From JBBQKP01 sp038326995 (GTDB taxonomy: Bacteria > Planctomycetota > Phycisphaerae > Tepidisphaerales > Tepidisphaeraceae), in assembly GCA_038326995.1 (NCBI GenBank), contig JBBQKP010000082.1, forward strand, positions 1 through 13,345: a stretch of DNA of 13,345 nt. The letters run 5' to 3'. This document shows, one piece after another, positions 8,405 through 13,345 of the stretch. The notes under the pieces are model-generated. The model ran no database searches and was not told where the DNA came from. It worked only from the letters and a program-made list of their open reading frames with translations. A program made the translations under genes and the position numbers. Every line of letters begins with the position of its first letter. Position 1 is the first letter of the stretch.

Positions 8405-9148
8405 ATGCTTTCGATGAATGACCTGAAGCCGAAACATGTGCTGCTGACGGGCGAAACACCGCCAGCCGCGCGATTGGGCTTTGCTCTGACGGAGTTGCTC
8501 GTCGTGCTGGGCATCATTGCGGTCGTGATCGCCCTGCTGCTTCCCGTGCTTACAAAAGTCCGCGAATCCGCCCGTAAATCTGTGTGCGCATCCAACCTCA
8601 GGCAACTTGGAAATGCCTTCAGCAGTTACGCGAGCACCAACAAGGGAATCGTGCCTCGCGGCAATGACGAAAGTCGCGACGATGCCCCGCCCTGGACCGC
8701 CCTTCTCGCCCGGCCGCTTGGTGTTCGCGGCGTCTTCACCTGGGATGACCTTGCTCGACTCGCCCCGCTTCACTGCCCTTCTCATCCGGCGGTTGATCCG
8801 ACGCCGGTCAGTCATTTTGTCATCAACGCATTTATTTTTGACACGCCCGGGTTCCCGATCGCCGGGTTGACGAAGATCAGTTCAATGAAACGTCCGTCAG
8901 ACTTGCCGTGGCTGCTCGAAACGCCGCCGGAGTTCGGGCGTATGTCGTTCGTGCCGTTCGATGACATTTTTGAGGAACGAGCACGTTTTGTGCATAAGCC
9001 CGAGCACCTGGTCGGCGGTACACGGTCGAGGCTGGGTCTGGCGAATCACGGCCGGGGGGTTTCAAACGTGTTATTCCTGGACGGCCACGTGAACCCGGAA
9101 AACAACGCGCAATTGAGTTTGGAAACCTTCGACGCGAATCGCCGTTAG
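8405..9148 (+). CDS. DUF1559-type prepilin-like protein (type II pseudopilin family)
   Basis: 247 residues, from ATG 8405 behind AGGAGG (8393-8398) at 6-nt spacing. The prepilin motif is RLGFALTELLVVLGIIAVV: cleavage would fall between G25 and F26, with Glu at +5 of the mature protein, followed by the hydrophobic stalk helix. Next comes KVRESARKSVCASNLRQLGNAFSSYA, the C-x-x-NL-(R/K)-Q-(L/I)-G signature typical of DUF1559 proteins. Near the end, HGRGVSNVLFLDGHV matches the processing-associated H-x-DG motif, here with ten rather than nine intervening residues. The family is strongly expanded in Planctomycetes and relatives and is thought to be processed by prepilin peptidase; individual roles are mostly unknown. 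The 25-residue leader before the cleavage site is longer than usual. It follows the unknown secreted protein by 21 nt, suggesting one operon. Confidence 0.9.
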   Translation: MLSMNDLKPKHVLLTGETPPAARLGFALTELLVVLGIIAVVIALLLPVLTKVRESARKSVCASNLRQLGNAFSSYASTNKGIVPRGNDESRDDAPPWTALLARPLGVRGVFTWDDLARLAPLHCPSHPAVDPTPVSHFVINAFIFDTPGFPIAGLTKISSMKRPSDLPWLLETPPEFGRMSFVPFDDIFEERARFVHKPEHLVGGTRSRLGLANHGRGVSNVLFLDGHVNPENNAQLSLETFDANRR

Positions 9149-9433
9149 GATTTTTCGCTTATCGATTAGCTGCCTTTGATGCGGTGCTTGTCGGACTTGA
9201 AAACTCTCATACGGTTTCCGTCGCGATGGAACTGACCGCTTTCAGGTGGCTTGCTAAATGCACAACCCTGTTGAACACCGTTAAACCAAGGCCAAATTTC
9301 GCCGATACCACTTACGGGTGGAATATGGAGTGCGGCACATCTCTGTCGCAAAGGGCTATCGGCATCCGATAACCCGCTTTGAGGCATTACAAACCTCAGT
9401 CTCCTCACAATCTGACCGATCGATTCAAGGTAG
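9149..9433. other. 285-nt intergenic region between pseudopilin and TpsB genes
   Basis: There is no supportable gene here. A 62-codon frame from GTG 9184 to 9372 has no ribosome site and no recognisable content. The only clear structure is the long hairpin at 9349-9381. I see no convincing -35/-10 pair for the TpsB gene. Confidence 0.6.
9349..9381. promoter_or_regulatory. Long imperfect hairpin upstream of tpsB
   Basis: GGGCTATCGG (9353-9362) pairs with CCGATAACCC (9366-9375) around a CAT loop, with one C/A mismatch. CAAA (9349-9352) and TTTG (9378-9381) extend the stem across a 2-nt bulge, giving 13 pairs. It sits ~200 nt after the pseudopilin stop and 52 nt before the TpsB start. No T-run follows on either strand, so it is not a textbook intrinsic terminator. 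It could be an operator dyad, an attenuator, or a weak terminator. Confidence 0.55.
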
Positions 9434-11284
9434 GTGTTGCGCGCGATCCGCGCGTTCGTCCTGCATATCGTGAATCGACGCGACTTCTCCATCCTCTTGC
9501 TCTGTGCCATCGCGGTCGTCGCGATCTTGTTCGCACGATTCACCGGGCCCGGGTCGGCCGACGCGCTGGACGTGCGATCAATCTTCGGCCCCGCTACGCG
9601 CACCACCATGCCGGCCGCGGGCTTCTCGCTCGATCCCACCACCCGCGCGACCACGCTCCCGACGACGCAAGTCGCGCCGACCTCCCTTCCCGAAGACGAG
9701 GCCGACCCGATCATCCTCCCAGTTCTCAAGGGGCTATTTCTGCTGGATTCGGTCGACAAGATCGTCACCGCGCCCGAATACACGCAGCCCATCACCATCG
9801 ACGGGCCGACACTTGCACTGGATCGTGAGCTTCATCGCAAGCTGTCACAGTTCATCGGCAAGCCGCTTCGAGTGAGCGACCTGAACGAACTGACGAAGGC
9901 CATCGTGTTGGAATACAACCGAATGGGCAGGCCTGTTGTCGATGCGATCACGCCCGAGCAGGATGTGACCAGCGGCGTAGTGCAGGTCGTTATTTTGGAA
10001 GGCAAGGTCGGCCGGGTGATTCTGGACGGCAATCGACATTTCTCGACCGAAGTGCTTGGCGGCAGACTTCGTATCCGTAAGGGCGATCCGATCGAACGCG
10101 ACAAGCTCCTCGCCGACGTCGATGCGCTTAACCGCAACCCCTACCGCAACGTTGGCGTCGAGTTCGTCAAAGGAAAAAACCCCGGCGAGACCGACATCGT
10201 CTTCCGCGTCACCGAGCAAACGCCCCTGCGTGCCTACACGTCCTACGACAACACGGGTTCCGAAAGCACCGGCATAAACCGCTGGACCGCAGGCATCAAC
10301 TACGGCAACCTTTTCGGCCTGGATCAGATCATCAACTACCAGCTCACCGTCGGCGATGATTTCAATCAGTTCCAGGCCCACAGCGCATCATGGACGATTC
10401 CTCTTGCCTGGCGACACGAAATCGTCCTCAATGGATCACTCTCACTCACGCAGCCTTCCGTCGATCGGCCCGGATTTGACCTCACGGGCGAAACCTTGAG
10501 CCTGGGCGCGAAATACGTCATTCCACTTAAACGCAAAACGTGGCTGCAGCACCAGATCAGCCTGGGCACGGAATTCGAGCGATCCAACAACAACCTCGCG
10601 TTCGGGCGCGAAGAAGTGTTCGACAGGAGCACGGACGTTGTGCAACTCGAACTCGCATACGACGCGACCGTCACCGACAAATGGGGGCGAACGCGCGTCG
10701 GGGCGAGCGCGGTCTTCAGCCCGGGAAACATCACCGACGGCAATGACGAGGCGGCATTCAGCCGGTCTCGCAGCGGCGCAGACCCGACCTACGCCGCGAT
10801 CAGACTCAACCTGGATCGCACGACACCCCTGCCGCTCGATCTCAGACTTCTGAGCCGCTTCTCCGGTCAACTCTCAACTGGCGCGCTGCTGGGAAGTCAG
10901 CAGATCGGCGTCGGCGGAGCCAATACCGTACGCGGCTTCCCCGAACGGGCCGGCAACGGCGACCACGGGTTCTTCATCTCCAACGAACTTCAACTCCCCG
11001 CGATCAGCCCGGCCAATATGATTTCGGGCGGCCGATACAACGACGAACTGCGATTCGTGGCGTTCTTCGACTACGGCATCGCGTACAACACCGATCTCAT
11101 GGACGCCGACGACCGCCGATCCAACCCCGCGCGCTCCGTCTTCGCATCGTTCGGCCCGGGCGTGCGATACAGCTTCAGCCCCTTCTTCACCGTCAACTAC
11201 GACTACGGCATTCGCCTGACTGACTTCGACGACGGCAAAGATGCGGCCCATCACGTGTCGATAAATTTCTCGTACCAGTGGTGA
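9434..11284 (+). CDS. TpsB two-partner-secretion outer-membrane transporter (FhaC/ShlB/HecB family)
   Basis: 616 residues from GTG 9434. An N-terminal hydrophobic segment (~18-37) with a possible ADA cleavage site acts as export signal. A Pro/Thr-rich linker follows, then two POTRA-type domains: POTRA1 ~101-185 (G-x-PL...L..LT..I...Y...GRPV, then SGVVQVVILEGKVG) and POTRA2 ~186-260, ending in ETDIVFRVTEQ. The barrel runs ~260-616, with TSYDNTGS, YGNLFGLDQIINY, the family signature VRGF at 499-502, and a C-terminal strand ending in Trp. Such proteins bind the TPS domain of a partner exoprotein with the POTRAs and pass it through the outer membrane. The MBG exoprotein is the obvious partner, although three genes lie between. 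TTG 9437 is an equally possible start: AAGG/TAGG lies just upstream and no in-frame ATG precedes the signal. The first ATG (9608) would delete the signal segment. Confidence 0.92.
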   Translation: MLRAIRAFVLHIVNRRDFSILLLCAIAVVAILFARFTGPGSADALDVRSIFGPATRTTMPAAGFSLDPTTRATTLPTTQVAPTSLPEDEADPIILPVLKGLFLLDSVDKIVTAPEYTQPITIDGPTLALDRELHRKLSQFIGKPLRVSDLNELTKAIVLEYNRMGRPVVDAITPEQDVTSGVVQVVILEGKVGRVILDGNRHFSTEVLGGRLRIRKGDPIERDKLLADVDALNRNPYRNVGVEFVKGKNPGETDIVFRVTEQTPLRAYTSYDNTGSESTGINRWTAGINYGNLFGLDQIINYQLTVGDDFNQFQAHSASWTIPLAWRHEIVLNGSLSLTQPSVDRPGFDLTGETLSLGAKYVIPLKRKTWLQHQISLGTEFERSNNNLAFGREEVFDRSTDVVQLELAYDATVTDKWGRTRVGASAVFSPGNITDGNDEAAFSRSRSGADPTYAAIRLNLDRTTPLPLDLRLLSRFSGQLSTGALLGSQQIGVGGANTVRGFPERAGNGDHGFFISNELQLPAISPANMISGGRYNDELRFVAFFDYGIAYNTDLMDADDRRSNPARSVFASFGPGVRYSFSPFFTVNYDYGIRLTDFDDGKDAAHHVSINFSYQW

Positions 11285-11654
11285 CGCGTTTAGCCGAGCC
11301 GCTCATGGCACGCATTGTTTCGACATGACGATGCGTCGAGACCAATACTCTTACAAAGAGCCTCGCACGAAGTAAGCGGTCGGCATCAGCGGCCAGGCTA
11401 AGCGGGCAGATAGAGCGTATTTCTCCGACTGCTCCATAGCGGATGCAATTGATTAAGCGAATCGGAGCAAAACCCGCTAACTTCATGCGCGGCTCTTTAT
11501 CCTCACGACAAAATGCACCTGACCTGCGACACCCCATTTCTGGCCCGGCTGGCAAGCCATTTCCCTTGCATCAATTATCTCGTATTCGGCAGCGCGGTGC
11601 TGTTTCTACTCTCACCAATCCTTTTAGAAAATATGCGGGCACGGAACACTCTGA

Positions 11655-11678
11655 TCCCGCGGGAGCAACGCTGCTCCC
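11655..11678. repeat. Overlapping palindrome and hairpin
   Basis: TCCCGCGGGA (11655-11664) is a perfect 10-bp palindrome. It overlaps GGGAGCA-ACGC-TGCTCCC (11661-11678), a 7-bp stem with a 4-nt loop. Two tandem CATGATCC-type units follow directly (about 11678-11695), so GATCCC occurs three times within ~45 nt. There is no T-run, so it is probably not an intrinsic terminator. Confidence 0.5.
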
Positions 11679-11838
11679 ATGATCCCATGATCCCGCACTG
11701 GATTGATAGGCAGACGTTTCGCTCGCTTCATTTAGCAAGAGATTGATCTCGAAATAGCTCGGCTCCTGCCTTGCCAACACGCCCACTCGCAGGCGCGATT
11801 CAACACTAACTCCACGTAGAGATTCCTAAGGAAGATGA

Positions 11839-11877
11839 CTTGAAGCGTGACATCGATCCAGATGTCGCTCACTCAAG
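11839..11877. repeat. Imperfect inverted repeat, candidate operator
   Basis: The outer arms CTTGA (11839-11843) and TCAAG (11873-11877) and the inner arms GACATC (11849-11854) and GATGTC (11861-11866) surround a 6-nt centre. The two arm pairs are separated by 5 and 6 unmatched bases. This looks more like a protein-binding dyad than a terminator, about 300 nt upstream of parA. Confidence 0.5.
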
Positions 11878-11955
11878 AGATAAACAGAACTATCGATTCA
11901 TTCCGCAAGGCTTCTGGCAAGATATAGCGAACGATCTCGACCATCAGCGCCCGCA

Positions 11956-11991
11956 CTGACGCTTTGGCTGACGGTCTGGCTGACGCGAGCC
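11956..11991 (+). repeat. Three 12-bp direct repeats (iteron-like)
   Basis: CTGACGCTTTGG, CTGACGGTCTGG and CTGACGCGAGCC start at 11956, 11968 and 11980. CTGACG recurs exactly every 12 bp, and the first two copies also share CTGG/TTGG ends. The array lies ~180-215 nt upstream of the parA start and ~840 nt upstream of the ribbon-helix-helix gene. Proteins of that class often bind short phased direct repeats, so this is a candidate partition site or operator. Confidence 0.55.
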
Positions 11992-12171
11992 ATCATTCCC
12001 GCGAGCGAACGAGCAGGTGTCTCTGATCCCCAGCACGACCGCGGACTATCGACAATGATCGTGTCACTCAAGTCTACACAGCGCTTGCCGGAACTCGATC
12101 GCATCATTGCTGCAAAACACGATCCCATTAGAGATTCAAGTTTCCAGACCGCCGCGTCCGATACCTGAGAT

Positions 12172-12843
12172 ATGATCATCGCGGTCGTAAACCAAAAGGG
12201 CGGAGCGGGGAAGACCACACTGGCGGTTCATCTGGCGTGCTATCTGCACGACCTGGGTTTGAAAGTCGCGTTGATCGATAATGACCCACAGCAGTCGGCG
12301 TCGGGCTGGGTCACGCTGGCGGAGCCTGGCGTGACCTGTGTCCCGGTGCTGGAGGCCGCGGCGCTTGTGGCGCAGATACAGGAACTCGAAGCCTCTCACG
12401 ACGTCGTCATAGCCGATGGCGCGCCGCGACTCAACGAACAAACGCACGTGCTCATGTATTTTGCGTCGCAGATTCTCATTCCCACCCGAGCCACCACGCT
12501 GGACGTGCAGGCGACGTTAACCACGAAAGAGTCGATCGAAAAAGTCCGTGCCGCGCGCCTGGCGGACGGCAGGGGGGATCTCGACGTTCGCCTGGTCCTG
12601 AACTTCGTCCGCACGGTCGGCAATCTGCACGAGCTGATGCGCACCAGCCTGCGAAGCCTGAAACAACCCCTCGCCACGACCGCGCTGTCGATGCGCGACG
12701 CCTACGCGAAGGCCGTCACGCATCAGACCGTCGTCACACGCATGAAGGACGCCGGCGCCGTTGCCGCCGCCACCGAAATTCGCAATCTTTTTTCAGAGGT
12801 CCTGCCCCATGAGCTCACCCGTCACATCACCAAAGCCGCTTGA
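12172..12843 (+). CDS. parA: ParA-type partition ATPase (small, type Ib-like)
   Basis: 223 residues from ATG 12172. The deviant Walker A motif K9-GGAGKTT at the very N-terminus has the signature first lysine of ParA/MinD ATPases. VALIDNDPQQSA (A' region) follows, then a Walker B-like DVVIADGAPRL in place of the common DTPP/DGPP form. The short length and lack of an N-terminal helix-turn-helix match type Ib ParA proteins (ParF-like), which work with a small ribbon-helix-helix partner. Such a partner is encoded immediately downstream with a 35-nt overlap, so translational coupling is likely. ParA proteins bind DNA nonspecifically as ATP dimers and move or position a plasmid, chromosomal region or protein cargo. 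The Shine-Dalgarno site is weak. A role other than DNA partition, as with many chromosomal orphan ParAs, cannot be excluded. Confidence 0.9.
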   Translation: MIIAVVNQKGGAGKTTLAVHLACYLHDLGLKVALIDNDPQQSASGWVTLAEPGVTCVPVLEAAALVAQIQELEASHDVVIADGAPRLNEQTHVLMYFASQILIPTRATTLDVQATLTTKESIEKVRAARLADGRGDLDVRLVLNFVRTVGNLHELMRTSLRSLKQPLATTALSMRDAYAKAVTHQTVVTRMKDAGAVAAATEIRNLFSEVLPHELTRHITKAA

Positions 12844-13249
12844 ACTGGATGCCGTCATGCGATCGATCCGGCCACACGTCAGAGTGCCCGAAGTGATCAC
12901 ACCGACAGTCGCGCCGACAGCTTCTCGTCACAATGATCAGCCCGCCCAGTCCGCCGCCGAGTACGTCCAAGCTCCGATCGCCCAGGCTGCTTCGCCTATT
13001 TCGGCTCAGAAGAAAGTGAAGAAAGTCGAGTATCGTGTTTCAGAAAATCGCGTCACCATCGACGTCGTCCCCGCGACCGGCGAAGCGACCGTGGGCGTCT
13101 ATCTGCGATTGCCCAAATCCGTGCATCAGCAGCTCAAGACCGTGGTGTTTCAGAACGAGCTGACCGAGCAGGGACTGCAGAGCATCGCCGACATTTCGCG
13201 CGAAGCGATCGCGATGTGGCTCGAGCAGAACCGCAATCAGGCCGCCTGA
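12809..13249 (+). CDS. Ribbon-helix-helix DNA-binding partner of ParA (ParG/CopG-like)
   Basis: 146 residues. I choose ATG 12809 because AGAGGT (12795-12800) sits 8 nt before it; the frame is open further upstream only through a TTG inside parA. Residues ~1-65 look disordered (rich in Pro, Ala, Ser, Gln), followed by a lysine patch (QKKVKKVEYR). Residues ~95-143 fit a ribbon-helix-helix fold: strand VGVYLRLPK, helix SVHQQLKTVVFQNE, helix ADISREAIAMWLEQN. Downstream overlap with a small ParA gene is the arrangement of type Ib partition operons. There the RHH protein binds the centromere, represses the operon, and stimulates the ATPase through its flexible N-tail. Arginines in the tail (MRSIRPHVRVPE) could serve that role (inference). 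No close homologue is recognised by eye. Confidence 0.75.
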   Translation: MSSPVTSPKPLELDAVMRSIRPHVRVPEVITPTVAPTASRHNDQPAQSAAEYVQAPIAQAASPISAQKKVKKVEYRVSENRVTIDVVPATGEATVGVYLRLPKSVHQQLKTVVFQNELTEQGLQSIADISREAIAMWLEQNRNQAA

Positions 13250-13289
13250 GTTGTCAATCGACTTTCAGCGACGACGACGTCCACACCAT

Positions 13290-13319
13290 AAAGCCGAGTG
13301 CTGACCGCCTCGGCTTTTT
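13290..13319 (+). terminator. Rho-independent terminator of the parA-RHH operon
   Basis: AAAGCCGAG (13290-13298) and CTCGGCTTT (13309-13317) form a perfect 9-bp stem with a 10-nt loop, running into five consecutive Ts (13315-13319). It lies 41 nt after the stop of the RHH gene. The A-run on the left makes it potentially active on the minus strand too. Confidence 0.88.
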
Positions 13320-13345
13320 CGTATAGTGGTTATTCATGCTTTTGT

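Larger units (their letters stand above)
11285..12171. other. 887-nt non-coding region upstream of the parA-like operon
   Basis: No frame on either strand looks like a gene: the longest ones lack ribosome sites and recognisable content, and one on the minus strand runs antisense into parA. I see no tRNA. The region is less GC-rich than the coding DNA and holds several small structures, listed separately: overlapping dyads near 11655-11678, an imperfect palindrome at 11839-11877 and three 12-bp direct repeats at 11956-11991. TAGAGATTC occurs at 11817 and 12129, and TCACTCAAG near 11869 and 12064. Type Ib partition loci often carry their centromere and operator upstream of parA, so this is the natural place to seek one. 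Confidence 0.6.

Noticed and set aside
9166..9798. 210-codon minus-strand frame covering the intergenic region and the tpsB start
   Set aside because: It overlaps the tpsB signal region antisense, has low-complexity composition and no recognisable motif. I could not tie its N- or C-terminal part to any family.
11513..11746. 77-codon frame with a hydrophobic stretch in the non-coding region
   Set aside because: No ribosome site, cysteine/proline-rich random-looking composition, and it runs through the hairpin at 11661-11678.
12055..12168. 37-codon frame ending 3 nt before the parA ATG
   Set aside because: It could be a translationally coupled leader peptide, but it has no Shine-Dalgarno site and no recognisable content, so it was not listed as a gene.
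11285..12171. tRNA, insertion sequence or integrase remnant in the long gene-free region
   Set aside because: No cloverleaf with a T-loop, no terminal inverted repeats with target duplications, and no transposase or recombinase motifs were found by eye.
11898..12218. Minus-strand 106-codon frame upstream of parA
   Set aside because: It begins antisense to the Walker A region of parA and reads through the 12-bp repeats; no ribosome site.
13322..13345. Possible start of a further gene (TATAGT and ATG 13336)
   Set aside because: Only a few codons remain before the window ends and no -35 or ribosome site supports it.

Overview
The window (about 13.3 kb, GC-rich) looks like chromosome or a large replicon of a Planctomycetes-type Gram-negative bacterium, perhaps Phycisphaerae. 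The clues are a DUF1559-type pseudopilin with an N-terminal methylation motif and a C-terminal H-x-DG motif, a giant MBG-repeat exoprotein, a two-partner-secretion (TPS) transporter, and several starts with little or no Shine-Dalgarno sequence. The taxonomic guess rests on gene types only.

Layout, all genes on the + strand. (1) 1-4580: the 3' part of a giant surface-protein gene made of 16 complete MBG/YDG-type repeats plus part of one more. A Gly/Asn-rich linker follows, then a C-terminal hydrophobic segment and a basic tail. (2) 4543-7137: a membrane-bound PAS-GGDEF-HD-GYP protein for cyclic-di-GMP turnover, whose likely start overlaps the exoprotein gene. (3) 7313-8383 and 8405-9148: a secreted protein of unknown function and a type II pseudopilin-like protein, probably one operon. 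(4) 9434-11284: an FhaC/ShlB-type TpsB outer-membrane transporter, the natural exporter candidate for the exoprotein. (5) 11285-12171: an 887-nt region with no supportable gene but several inverted and direct repeats. (6) 12172-13249: a ParA-type ATPase overlapped by a ribbon-helix-helix protein gene, closed by a strong terminator at 13290-13319. This resembles a type Ib partition cassette.

Working model (inference): genes 1-4 form a surface-display locus. An MBG adhesin is exported through its TpsB pore, and its C-terminus may stay tethered in the inner membrane. A c-di-GMP enzyme with its own periplasmic sensor segment is encoded in overlap with the adhesin. This resembles LapA/LapD logic in outline, but no LapG-like protease or LapD-type EAL domain is visible here.

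The most unusual elements are the homogenised A-B-C super-repeat in the adhesin, the membrane-anchor-like C-terminus on a TPS-type exoprotein, an HD-GYP domain with intact metal ligands but a lost GYP loop, a helically phased 11-bp tandem repeat at the adhesin/c-di-GMP gene junction, and the repeat-bearing non-coding region before the parA-like operon.
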